NCBI RefSeq assembly: GCF_019801605.1
Contig: NZ_JAHVIT010000001.1
Coordinates: forward strand, 930,001-994,000
DNA from: Maritimibacter alkaliphilus
Lineage (GTDB): Bacteria > Pseudomonadota > Alphaproteobacteria > Rhodobacterales > Rhodobacteraceae
Length of the DNA: 64,000 nt
Direction: 5' to 3'
This document shows, in pieces, positions 35,480 to 45,300 of this stretch; the first letter of the stretch is position 1; each line of letters begins with the position of its first letter. A model generated the notes under the pieces. The model saw nothing but the letters and a program-made list of their open reading frames with translations, did not search any database and was not told where the DNA came from. Both the position numbers and the translations under genes were made by a program.

Positions 35480-36581
35480 CACCCGCCGTGTGGCGCTGAT
35501 CCACTACTGGCTGGTGGGGATGCGCGGCGGCGAACGGGTGCTGGAATCCCTTTGCCGCATGTTTCCCGAGGCGGACATCTTCACCCATGTCCATGTGCCC
35601 GGCCAGACCAGTGACCTGCTGAACGCGCATCGCATCACCCAGACCCGGGTGGGGCGGCTGCCGATGGCGCCGAAGCTCTACCAGAAGTACCTGACGCTGA
35701 TGCCGCGGGCGCTGGAGGAGATCGACCTCACCGGCTATGACCTCGTCATTTCCTCGGAGAGTGGCCCGGCCAAGGGGGTGATCGCGCCGCCCGATGCGCC
35801 GCACCTGTGCTACGTGCATTCGCCGATGCGCTATCTCTGGGACCAGTACCACGCCTACCGGAACAGCTCGGGCCTGCTGACGCGCACGCTGATGCCGCCG
35901 CTGATCCACGGGCTGCGCGGCTGGGACGTGACCTCGGCCGCGCGGGTCGATGGCTTCGCCTCGAACTCGACCCATGTGGCGAACCGGGTGAAGAAATACT
36001 GGCGCCGGGAGTCGGATATCGTGCATCCGCCCGTGGCGGTGCAGGATTTCGCGCCCGCGCCCAAGGACGAGCTGGGGGATTTCTACCTCTGGGCCGGGGA
36101 GCTGGCGCCCTACAAACGGCCCGATCAGGCGGTGGAGGCCTTCACCCGCATGGGGCGCAAGCTGGTGGTCATCGGCGGCCCGGACAAGACCCGCGACGCG
36201 CTGAAGGCCAAGGCGGGGGACAACGTGACCTTCCTCGGCAAGGCGCCGTTCTCGGTGCTGAAGGAGCATATGTCGCGCTGCCGTGCGCTGATCTTCCCCG
36301 GCGAAGAGGATTTCGGCATCGTCCCGGTCGAGGTCATGGCCTCGGGCCGCCCGGTGATCGCCTATGGGCGCGGCGGCATTCTCGACACGGTGGTCGAGGG
36401 GCAGACGGGCGTCTTCTACCGCGAGCAGAACGTCGAGGGGCTGATCGACGCGGTCGAGCGGTTCGAGCGCGAGCTTGAGGCCGACCTAGATCCGGCAGCC
36501 CTGGTGGCCCATGCGGCGAAGTTCGACGAGGCGACGTTCCAGGCGGGGATCCGGGCGAGCCTGGCGAAGATTGGGGCGTGA
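35472..36581 (+). CDS. Glycosyltransferase family 4
   Basis: A 369-aa GT-B glycosyltransferase. N-terminal VALIHYWLVGMRGGERVLESL, then CYVHSPMRYLWDQY, VDGFASNSTHVANRVKKYW, and the donor domain YLWAGELAPYKRPDQAVEAF, LVVIGGP, VTFLGKAPFSVLKEH and the E-x7-E region in GEEDFGIVPVEVMASGRPVIAYG. The CYVHSPMRYLWD motif is typical of mannosyl-type transferases of capsule and EPS loci. Overlaps the BY-kinase gene by 8 nt, so both are translated from one mRNA. Confidence 0.88.
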   Translation: MPDTRRVALIHYWLVGMRGGERVLESLCRMFPEADIFTHVHVPGQTSDLLNAHRITQTRVGRLPMAPKLYQKYLTLMPRALEEIDLTGYDLVISSESGPAKGVIAPPDAPHLCYVHSPMRYLWDQYHAYRNSSGLLTRTLMPPLIHGLRGWDVTSAARVDGFASNSTHVANRVKKYWRRESDIVHPPVAVQDFAPAPKDELGDFYLWAGELAPYKRPDQAVEAFTRMGRKLVVIGGPDKTRDALKAKAGDNVTFLGKAPFSVLKEHMSRCRALIFPGEEDFGIVPVEVMASGRPVIAYGRGGILDTVVEGQTGVFYREQNVEGLIDAVERFERELEADLDPAALVAHAAKFDEATFQAGIRASLAKIGA

Positions 36582-37031
36582 GCGGGCTGTCGTCTGCTTT
36601 CCGCTGAACGGTGGGCGAGACGGGATCACCGTCCCGTATGGTGCGTGTCCGCGTGGCCGCTTCATGGATCGTGGCCGCTGCTAGAAGTGCCCCGCCCGCA
36701 AAGTGCCGATCCAAAATGCCCCGTATAGTGTCGGCCCAAAGCGCACCGCTTTGCACCAGCCAATTCCAGCTCTGCACTCTCCATCCACCACCCGCCCGGC
36801 CGATAGGCCGGGCAGCGCCGACCCGCCGCCCGTCGCCATTGGGGTTCGGACCAATGGCGCACCAATGACGACCGGCGCTTATGCGCCACCCCGCGGGACG
36901 GCGCTGCCCTGCGTGGTAGATCGGGAGGGAAGACCGTGTCAGGGCCACGGGTTTTGCCTAGTCTCCCGGCGGACGCCCAAAATCGACCGACAGGATCGCG
37001 CTGCCCTGACCAGCCGCCCGCAACGCCGTCC
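36582..37031. other. 450-nt intergenic region at the EPS/NRPS boundary
   Basis: No convincing gene. Two strong hairpins: GCCCGGCC-gata-GGCCGGGC (36794-36813) and a 9-bp stem CGCCATTGG / CCAATGGCG with an 8-nt loop (36834-36859). The region separates the plus-strand EPS genes from the minus-strand S15-hydrolase gene, so the hairpins may be terminators for both directions. Confidence 0.5.
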
Positions 37032-38810
37032 TCACCACTCCCGCAAGATCACCCGTCCGCCGAGCACCGTGATCTCGGCCTTGCGCAATTCCGTCTCCCG
37101 ATAGGGATCGCCGCCGGTCTGCGGGTTCCGCGCCAGCCGAGGGAAGGACGATCCCGCTACGTGCAGCCGCAGCCGGTGCCCGGCCTCCAGCCGGTAGGCG
37201 ATGTCCCGCAGGTCCACCGAAACGGTCACCGGCACGCCCGGCTCCAGCAGGTCCGGCGCATCGAAGCCCTTGCGATAGCGCAGCCGCAGGGCGCCCTCCT
37301 GGATCGTCCGCGACATCCCGTCCGGCGCCACATCCGTCAGCCGCAGCACGAGGTCCGCGTCGGGCGCATCCACCGCCACCGTCACCTCGGCCCGCATCGG
37401 ACCGGCCAGCACCAGCGGCGCCTCCAGCGGATCGGAGGTGAAGAGCAGCAGGTCCGCGCGCCCCTCGATGGGCCGCTGGTCGATGGGCCCGGTCTTCAGG
37501 TCCGGATCGCCGGTGCAGCAGATCGCGCCGCCCAGCGTCGGCACCGGATCGGCGGGATCGGAGACGAAAGACCGCGGCGCCATCGGCGCGCCATCCGCCG
37601 CCAGCCGGTCGCCTGCGAGGTGGAACACCCGCGCGGTCGTGTCCTGCGGCGGCCAGTCCTCGGCCCCGCGCCATGCGTCGGCGCCAAGAACGTAGACGAG
37701 GTAGGGCGGCAGGTCGGGCCCCGGGCCGCGCCCGGTCTGTGCGTCGATGAACCGGGCGAAGATCTCGTCGAAATCCAGCGCCTCGCCGGTCACCGGCAGG
37801 TCGCCCACGCGGCCCCGGTCGAAGGGGGCCTCGGCCTCGCAATGGGTGCCGGGCCCGATGATCACGTGCTGATCGGGGGCCGTGCGGCGCATCTGGCGGC
37901 TCATCAGCAGGGTCTCGCGCGCGCCGTCATACCAGTTGTCCACCATGAGCGCGGGGGTCTCGAACCGGTCCTGATCCGAGATGAAGCCCTCGAGGTTCCA
38001 GAATTCCGGCTCCTCGAAGTGGTCGAGGAAGGCCTCGAAATCCGTCGGATCGGGCCGGGCGGCGGCCACGGCATCGCGCAGCGGCAGGGTCCGCAGGGCG
38101 GTGGCATAGTCGATCCGGGGGCTGCCCATATGGGCGCTGCTCTTGCCGCCCTCGGTGGCGAACCAGCCGAAACCGGAGGCGAGCGCGAAGATCCCGCCCT
38201 CGAAGAAGCCGAAGGCGCCGTAGGTGCCGAAGGCGGTGCCGATCGCGCCGCCCGCGCCCATGGGCACGATGGCCTTCAGCGCGGGGGGACGGTGCGCGGC
38301 CAGCACGATCTGGCTCTCGCCCAAGGCGGAACAGCCAATGGTGGCGACCTGACCGTCGGACCAGTCCTGCCGGGTGATCCAGTCCAGCGCGTCCGCCCCA
38401 TCGGTGGCGGCGTTGGGATAGGGGGCAAAGACCCCCTCGGAGCCGTAGCGCCCCCGCATGTCCTGCACCACCACGGCATAGCCCCGCGCAAGGTAGATCG
38501 GCACGTAGTGCCGGACCGAGCCGAAGGCGTTCTTGTTGTAGGGCAGGCGCAGCAGCACGGCGGCGCGCGTTTCGGCCCCGTCTGCGGGCAGGTAGAGGTC
38601 CGTGGCCAGCCGCATCCCGTCGCGCATCGGGATCATGAGGTCGCTCTGCCGGGTGGCGGGGCTCAGCTCCTTCAGGAAGGCGCGTTGCTTCTGGTGTTGG
38701 CGCAGGCGCCAGAGGTCACCGCGCGGATCGCCGAGCGTCGCATAGGCGACGGCACCGGCGGCAAGGGCTCCGAGGCCCAGCAAGGCTATGGATATCATGC
38801 GCTTCTTCAT
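37032..38810 (-). CDS. CocE/NonD (S15, X-Pro dipeptidyl-peptidase-like) hydrolase, membrane-anchored
   Basis: A 592-aa alpha/beta hydrolase of the CocE/NonD type. An N-terminal KKRMISIALLGLGALAAGAV segment (residues 2-21) is a signal anchor, placing the enzyme outside the cytoplasm. Catalytic region: MIPMRDGMRLATDLYLP, VVVQDMRGRYGSEG, nucleophile Ser in ATIGCSALGESQ (near residue 158), PALMVDNWYDG (Asp) and IGPGTHCEAEAPF (His), then a jelly-roll C-terminal domain ending AGHRLRLHVAGSSFPRL. The family hydrolyses esters and amides, including acyl-peptide bonds. It is divergent from the Sfp-type gene and lies beside two synthetase genes, so it may process or inactivate their product; this is inference. 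Confidence 0.85.
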   Translation of the reverse strand: MKKRMISIALLGLGALAAGAVAYATLGDPRGDLWRLRQHQKQRAFLKELSPATRQSDLMIPMRDGMRLATDLYLPADGAETRAAVLLRLPYNKNAFGSVRHYVPIYLARGYAVVVQDMRGRYGSEGVFAPYPNAATDGADALDWITRQDWSDGQVATIGCSALGESQIVLAAHRPPALKAIVPMGAGGAIGTAFGTYGAFGFFEGGIFALASGFGWFATEGGKSSAHMGSPRIDYATALRTLPLRDAVAAARPDPTDFEAFLDHFEEPEFWNLEGFISDQDRFETPALMVDNWYDGARETLLMSRQMRRTAPDQHVIIGPGTHCEAEAPFDRGRVGDLPVTGEALDFDEIFARFIDAQTGRGPGPDLPPYLVYVLGADAWRGAEDWPPQDTTARVFHLAGDRLAADGAPMAPRSFVSDPADPVPTLGGAICCTGDPDLKTGPIDQRPIEGRADLLLFTSDPLEAPLVLAGPMRAEVTVAVDAPDADLVLRLTDVAPDGMSRTIQEGALRLRYRKGFDAPDLLEPGVPVTVSVDLRDIAYRLEAGHRLRLHVAGSSFPRLARNPQTGGDPYRETELRKAEITVLGGRVILREW

Positions 38811-38866
38811 CTAGCTCTCGACCGGCCTTTGCGGGGCAGTCTATCCTGCGGGCCGGGCCGAGGGGA

Positions 38867-39589
38867 ATGGCGGACGTGATCGATATCGACTTGTATTTCT
38901 GGCCGCTGACCGGGGACGAAGGCGGCTATCGCGCCTGTCTCTCGCCCGACGAGGTGGCGCGGGCCGACCGCTTCGTTCGGCCCGGGCATGGGGCTTCCTT
39001 CACCGTCGCGCGTGGGCGCCTGCGGGAGATCCTCGGCCAATACACCGGCCAGCCTGCCGATGCGCTGCGCTTCGACTACAACGCCGAGGGCAAGCCCTCG
39101 CTGGCGGGCGGGCCGCTCTTCAACCTCAGCCATGCGGGCGGATGGGCCGCGCTTGCCATCTGTGCCGCGCCGCCCGAGGGGCTTCTGCTGGGCCTCGACA
39201 TCGAGGCCCACCGCGAGGTCGAACCCATGGTCGCCGCGCGCTTCTTCTCGCCCAACGAGGTGGCGGCCATGCCCGAGGTGGGCAGCGCCGCATGGCAGGG
39301 GGCCTTCTTCCGGATCTGGACCCGCAAGGAAGCGGTGGTGAAGGCCGTGGGGCCGGGCCTCTCGATGCCGCTCAGCGATTTCGACGTGACGCAGGCGCCG
39401 GGCGCAGGGGCGGCGATCACCCGGATCGAGACGCCGCTGGCCCCGGGTGGGCCCACCGACTGGTCGCTGACCGACCTCGACACCGGAAAAGGGATGGCGG
39501 GCGCCCTGGCCCTGTGTGCCGGGCGCGGACGGGGATGTCCCGTTCCGCGCCTGACGATCCGCGAGGGACAGCTGCCGCTGCCCCGCTGA
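38867..39589 (+). CDS. Sfp-type 4'-phosphopantetheinyl transferase
   Basis: A 240-aa enzyme that loads the phosphopantetheine arm onto carrier domains. Conserved segments: FNLSHAGGWAALAI, the Mg-binding GLDIEAHREVEP (near residue 110) and RIWTRKEAVVKAVGPGLS with the W-x2-KEA motif (near residue 155). Length is typical of Sfp/HetI type. The neighbouring synthetases have five carrier sites, which are its obvious partners. ATG 38867 is used; GTG 38876 has a better-spaced AGGGG and is an alternative. Converges on the small synthetase gene. Confidence 0.92.
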   Translation: MADVIDIDLYFWPLTGDEGGYRACLSPDEVARADRFVRPGHGASFTVARGRLREILGQYTGQPADALRFDYNAEGKPSLAGGPLFNLSHAGGWAALAICAAPPEGLLLGLDIEAHREVEPMVAARFFSPNEVAAMPEVGSAAWQGAFFRIWTRKEAVVKAVGPGLSMPLSDFDVTQAPGAGAAITRIETPLAPGGPTDWSLTDLDTGKGMAGALALCAGRGRGCPVPRLTIREGQLPLPR

Positions 39590-39618
39590 GAGCTCAAGTG
39601 AGCGCCCCAACGCGGGCC

Positions 39619-42387
39619 TCAGCGGGCCGCGTCCCGTTCCGCGAGGAAGGTCTCGATCTCCCGCGCGAAGGCCTCGGTCCCCGACCGTTTGTTGCCCACG
39701 ACGCTGACCTTGGGGATATGCACCGTCTTCAGCTGGCCCTCCGCCACGACCTTCTCCCAGCCGATGGAGGGAGAGAAGCCGCTGCCCTGCGGGGTGATCT
39801 CGGTTACCACGTGGAGGACGGGGAAGTCCACCGGCGCAGGCCGGTAGGCATCGCGCGCCTTCGAGAGGTAGCTGATCGCGCGCTGCTGCTCCTCCTCGAG
39901 GTCGGAGGCATGGGCGCGATTGTAGAGGCCGAGCGCCTCGGCCGCATGGACGATCCCGGTCTTGCGGGCGACACGGTACATGTCGAGCATGGCCCAGAAG
40001 GACATCTCGCCCTCGCGCACCATGCGGATGCGGTTGCGCAGCGCCTGCCACTTCTCGGCCTTGCGCATCTTGGGGTCCTTCAGGAGCGCCTCGGCATAGC
40101 CCGGCTCCCAGACGTCCTTCATGGCCACGCCCGCGATCTCCGCGCCCTCGGCATGGAGGATGCGCGCGGTCTCCAGCGCAAGGTTGCCGTGCACGCAGTT
40201 GCCGTAGAAGAGATAGGGCCCCTCGGGCTGCGCCTCGCGGACGAGGTCGGCATAGGCGCGGGCCACCTCCTCGAAGCTGCGGTCGGTCTGGTCGAGACCG
40301 TGATCGCCCTCGAAGAGCCGCACGCAGGTGGCCTTGCGCGGCGTGGGGCCGTCCTGTGCAAGCGCCATCGGCGTGGCCGCGTTGTTGACCGAGATCAGCG
40401 GCACGCCCGCGCCGTCCTTGCGCAGCGGCAGGATGCGCCAGTCGGGCTCGGCCGGGGTGGCCTCTGCCTTGGCGTTCAGCCGCTCCCAGACCGCGCCGGT
40501 CAGCGTGGTCAGCGTGGGATATTCATAGGCCGTGGCGATCCCCAGTTCGAGACCATAGGCCTCGCGGATGCGGGTCAGCATCCGCACCGTCAGCAGGCTG
40601 TCGCCGCCGAGGTCGAAGAAACTGGCCGTGTCGGGCACCGCCTCCAGCCCCAGAAGCTCCTGCCAGATGCCGCGAATCCGGGCCGCGACCTCGGGATCGA
40701 CGGCACGCCGCGAGGCGCGGGCGGCGTCACGGCGCTGCGCGGGCGGACGCAGCAGGGCGCGGTTCAACGCGCCGTTCTGCTTGCGCGGCAGCAGGGCGAG
40801 AACCGAGACACCGCGCGGCATGTCGGCCTCGGCCAGCTTCTGGGCGAGGTGATCCATCAGCACCTCGGGCAGGGTTTCCAGCGCCACGGTCGTGCCGGGC
40901 GCGGGGGTGACGAAGCCATAGGTCTCGGTCCCGTCCGAGATCGCGGCGGCCTCGGCCACGTAGGCATGGGCGGCAAGCGCCTCTTCGACCCGCGAGAGCG
41001 CCCGCGAGGACCGGTCGCGCCTGTTGGCAAGCCGTTCGGGCAGGGGCAGCGTGGCAATCGGCGCCTCCGCCTCGGCGAAGGCCTGTTCGAAGGCCTGCGC
41101 CAGCAGGTCGAGGAAGGCGGCGATCGTCTCGGCCTCGAAGAGCTGCGACTGGTATTCCGCATTCATCTGCCAGCCGGTGGGCCGCCCGATGACGGCCACG
41201 TCCATGTCATAGACCGCGCCCGGCGCATGGCTGGGCGAGGAGCGCAGCGAGAAGCCCTCGTACTCCTGCGTCTTCATGAACACGGTCTGGAGGTTGAAGT
41301 TGATCGAAATCAGCGGGTTGCGGCCCGCATCGCGGACCGGGTTCAGCACCTGCACCAGCTGGTTGAAGGGCATCGTCTGGTGGCTGAGCGCCCCGGTGAC
41401 GACCGCCCTGGCCTGATCGAGATGGGCGGCAAACGTTTTCGCCGGGTCCACGTCGAAGCGCAGCACGAGGTTGTTGATGAAGACGCCGATCAGCGGCTCG
41501 AGGTCGACATCGTTGCGGCCCGCGATCTGGCTGCCGAAGCTGACGTCGCTTTCGCCGGTCATCCGTTGCAGCGCGGCCGAGAAGACCGCGCAGCCGAAGG
41601 CAAAGGTGGACATGCCGCGCGCCTGCGCGGCCTTGGCCAGCCGGTCGCCGAAGTCGGGCGGCAGGTCCATGTCGACCTGCGCGCCCTCGACCGAGCGCAC
41701 GGCGGGGCGGGCCCGGTCGGGCTCGATCTCGAAATAGCGCATGTCATGGAGCGCGGCGGTCCAGTATTCCGTCTCCTCGTCCAGCACGCCGGAGGCGAGG
41801 TATTCCTGCTGCCAGAGCGCATAGTCGCCGTATTGCAGCGGCAGCTCGGGCAGGTCGGGCTCCACCCCGCGGTTGATCGCATCGGCGGCGATGCCGATCT
41901 CGCGGCCAAGCACGCCGATGGAATAGCCGTCGAAGCAGCTCTGGTGCGCCACGATCAGCAGCATGGCGCGGTCGGCCTCGAAGCGCACCAGCGTGGCGCG
42001 CAGCAGGCCGGCCTTGGAGAGGTCGAAGGGGCGTTCGGCGTTCTCGCGGGCGATGGCATCGACCCGCAGCAGCGGATCGCCCTGCACGGCGGCGCGGATG
42101 TCCACCTGGTCGAGCTTGAATTCGACCGCGGCTGCGACCTGCTGCACCGGGCCATCCTCGCCCTCGACCAGTCGGGTGCGCAGCACCTCGTGGCGGGCGA
42201 TGACGTATTGGAACGCCTCCTCCAGCACCTTGGCCGAGACATTGCCGCGCAGCTCCCAGCGGACCGCGACGTTCAGCGCCGGGTTGCCGGGGCGCATCTG
42301 GTCGAGGAACCAGCAGCGCTTCTGCGTGGCCGAGGCCGGGAATTCGGCGACGATCCCCTGCGGGGTCTTTGCGGTGGGCGTGCTCAT
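39619..42387 (-). CDS. Terminal NRPS: C domain, vestigial A domain, carrier, TE-like domain
   Basis: 922 aa. Condensation domain at about residues 1-440 with its core motif AHQSCFDG: Gln149 replaces the second His of HHxxxDG. About 455-545 resembles only the C-terminal subdomain of an adenylation domain (VEEALAAHAYVAEAAAI ... LPRKQNGALNRALL), the A10 Lys being Ala; the catalytic core is missing. Carrier domain around Ser597 (FFDLGGDSLLTVRML) is intact. About 650-922 is thioesterase-like, with GNCVHG placing Cys731 where the Ser nucleophile normally is, and no clear C-terminal catalytic His. It probably acts after the large synthetase: they overlap by 4 nt. Whether it extends, cyclises or only off-loads the chain is unclear. 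Confidence 0.88.
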   Translation of the reverse strand: MSTPTAKTPQGIVAEFPASATQKRCWFLDQMRPGNPALNVAVRWELRGNVSAKVLEEAFQYVIARHEVLRTRLVEGEDGPVQQVAAAVEFKLDQVDIRAAVQGDPLLRVDAIARENAERPFDLSKAGLLRATLVRFEADRAMLLIVAHQSCFDGYSIGVLGREIGIAADAINRGVEPDLPELPLQYGDYALWQQEYLASGVLDEETEYWTAALHDMRYFEIEPDRARPAVRSVEGAQVDMDLPPDFGDRLAKAAQARGMSTFAFGCAVFSAALQRMTGESDVSFGSQIAGRNDVDLEPLIGVFINNLVLRFDVDPAKTFAAHLDQARAVVTGALSHQTMPFNQLVQVLNPVRDAGRNPLISINFNLQTVFMKTQEYEGFSLRSSPSHAPGAVYDMDVAVIGRPTGWQMNAEYQSQLFEAETIAAFLDLLAQAFEQAFAEAEAPIATLPLPERLANRRDRSSRALSRVEEALAAHAYVAEAAAISDGTETYGFVTPAPGTTVALETLPEVLMDHLAQKLAEADMPRGVSVLALLPRKQNGALNRALLRPPAQRRDAARASRRAVDPEVAARIRGIWQELLGLEAVPDTASFFDLGGDSLLTVRMLTRIREAYGLELGIATAYEYPTLTTLTGAVWERLNAKAEATPAEPDWRILPLRKDGAGVPLISVNNAATPMALAQDGPTPRKATCVRLFEGDHGLDQTDRSFEEVARAYADLVREAQPEGPYLFYGNCVHGNLALETARILHAEGAEIAGVAMKDVWEPGYAEALLKDPKMRKAEKWQALRNRIRMVREGEMSFWAMLDMYRVARKTGIVHAAEALGLYNRAHASDLEEEQQRAISYLSKARDAYRPAPVDFPVLHVVTEITPQGSGFSPSIGWEKVVAEGQLKTVHIPKVSVVGNKRSGTEAFAREIETFLAERDAAR

Positions 42388-45300
42388 GATGCTTTCACCT
42401 CGTTCCGGCGGGCGCCCTTGCGGAAGTCGCGCAGGGAGGGCCGCTTGGGCGCGTCCGCATCGCCGCGGCTGTCGGCAAAGGCCGCCAGTTCACGGATCGT
42501 CGGATGGGCCAGCATGTCCTTGGCCTCGAGGTTCAGCCCCTCGTCCAGCATGCGCGCGGCGATGCGGAAGACCATCAGGCTGTCGGCCCCCATGGCATAG
42601 AGCGTATCGGTGACGCCGACGCTCTCCAGCCCCAGCACATCGGCCCAGATTTTCGCCAGCCGGGTCTCTGTCTCGGTGGCTGGGGCTTGGGCTGCGGCGG
42701 GCGCGGCCTGCACCGCCTCGACCGGCTCGGGCAGGGCCTTGCGATCGAGCTTGCCGTTGGCGGTCTGGGGCAGGGCGTCGAGCGTCACGTAGGCGCGCGG
42801 CACCATGTAGTCGGGCAATGTATCGGCCAGGGTGGCCGACAGCGCGGCGGCCTCCGGCGCGGCACCTGACGGCACGATATAGGCCACCAGTTGCTTGTCG
42901 CCGTTGGGCCGGGCCTTCAGCGCGACGGCGGCCTTGTCGACGCCTTCGCAGGCGCGCAGCCGGGTCTCGATCTCGCCCAGTTCGATGCGGAAGCCGCGCA
43001 GTTTCACCTGCGTGTCAATCCGGCCGAGGATCTCGACCTCACCGGCGGCGGTGATCTTCGCCAGGTCCCCGGTGCGGTAGAGCCGCTGTGCCGTGCCGTC
43101 GATCGTGACGGGGCGGAAAGCGGCCTCGGTCAGATCGGCGCGGTTGTAGTAGCCAAGCGCCAGACCGTCGCCGCCGATGTTCAGCTCCCCCACGGTGCCC
43201 ACGGGCAGCGGGCGGTCCTGCTCATCGAGGATGTGCAGCGTGGTGTTGGCAATCGGGTGGCCTGCGCTGACCACGCCGTCGATCTGCTTGACGGTCGACC
43301 AGATCGTCGTCTCGGTCGGGCCGTACATGTTCCACAGCGTGGCCCCGTCCCGGCGCAGCTTGTCGGCGAGGTCCTGCGGCAGGGGTTCGCCACCTGCGAG
43401 GATCTTGAGACCGGCGGCCGGTTTCAGCCCTGCGTCCAGCAGCATGTCCCAAAGCGTCGGCGTGGCCTGCATGACGGTGATGTCACCCTGCGCCATGCGC
43501 TTGACCAGCGGGAAGCCCTCGATCACCTCCTCTGTGGTGGCGATGACGGTTTTGCCCCCGGTGATCAGCGGCAGGTAGAGCTCCAGCACCGCGATGTCGA
43601 ACATGACGGTGGTGACCGAGAGGATCGTGTCTTCGGCGGTGAAGCCCGGTGCCTCGGCCATGGAATGCAGGAAGTTCACCACCGCGCGGTGCGGGATCGC
43701 CACGCCCTTGGGCGTGCCGGTCGAGCCGGAGGTGAAGATGACGTAGGCCGGGTCCTCGGCCTCGAGCGCGACCGGTGTGGGCTTCGCCCCGGCGGTTGCC
43801 TCGGCGGGCGAGATCAGCGGCAGGCCAAGGCCCTCCGCATACTCGGGCGCGGCGTCCAGCGTGACCACGGCTGCGGCCTGTGCCGTTTCGAGGATCGAGC
43901 GCAGGCGCGCTGCGGGCTGGCGCGGGTCGAGGGGCACATAGGCATGGCCCGCTTTCTGCACCGCCAGCAGCGCCACCAGCATGTCGGTGGAACGCGGCAG
44001 GGCCACGCCCACGCGGGTCTTGGTCGCGCCCAGCTTGGACTGGATCAGCGCGGCAAGCGCGTCGGATTTCGCGTCCAGTTCGGCATGGGTCAGTCGGCTG
44101 TCAACGCATTCCACGGCCACATTGCCCGCTTGGGTCGCAGCGGTGGCGCGGGTCAGCGCGGGCAGGGTCTGTGTCAGGTCGTAGGCACGGTGGGTGGCGT
44201 TCAGTGCGTCGCTGATCGCCGCGGCCTTGGCGGCCTCTTCCGCGTCCTGCACCGGCAGGGCGGCCACGGGCTGCGCGGTGTCGGCGGCAATCGCCTCCAT
44301 CACGCCCCGGAAGCGGGCCAGCAGCCGGTCGGCGGTTTCGGCGTCGAACAGGTGGCTGTTGTAGTGCAGGTCGAGGCGCAGCCCCTCCGACACTTCGCAG
44401 ACGTTGAAGAAGAGGTCGAAGTTCACCGCCGCCTTGGGGTTCGGCTCCACATGGGTCGTCAGCCCCGCCATGCCGCCCTCGTCGGAGTAGCGTTCGACGT
44501 TGAACTCGATCTCGGTCAGGGGCAGGCGGTTGAGGGTGCGGGGCACCTCCAGCGCGCGCACCAGCGTGCCATAGGTGATCTCCTGATGATCGAACGCCTC
44601 CAGCAGCTTGCCGGACAGCGCCTTCAGGTGATCGGCCACCGGGGCCTGCATGTCGAAGGCGGCGCGCACCGGCAGGAAGTTCACGCAGTGACCCACCAGC
44701 GACTGGTTCGCCAGCAGCGCCTGGCCGCCCGTGGGCACGCCCAGCACGACGTCCGAGGTGCCGGCCATCCGGCCCACCATCATCTGCAACGCGCCAAAGA
44801 GCGTGGCGAAGAGGGTGCAGCCCTGTTTCGCGCCGGCCTTGCGGACGGATTTGGCCACGTCCAGCGGCACGAAGGCCGTGGCGGTGGCCCCGTCATGGAC
44901 GCGCCGTTCGCCGCGCGGGCGGTCGGTGGGCAGGTCGGGCAGGGCGGGCATATCGGCAAAGGTCTCGCGCCAGTAGGCCAGCGTCTCACCCGCCGGTTGC
45001 TTGCCGGCTTCCTTGCGCGCATGGGCGGCGAAGGAGGGCGCGGCGGGAAGGTTGGCAGACGTGCCCTCGGCATGGGCCGTGTAGAGCGCGTTCAGATCGT
45101 CGAAGAGCACCCCGAAGGACCAGCCATCGGCAATGATGTGGTGCGCGGTGAAGATCAGGACGTGCTTGTCCTCGGCAAGCTTGAAGAGCGACAGGCGCAG
45201 AGGGTCCGCATCGGTCAGCGTGAAGGGTTCGGCCACGTCGGCTGCCAGAGCCTCGCGGTAGGCGGCCTCGGGCTCGGCCGCGCCGCTCAGGTCAATCAGG

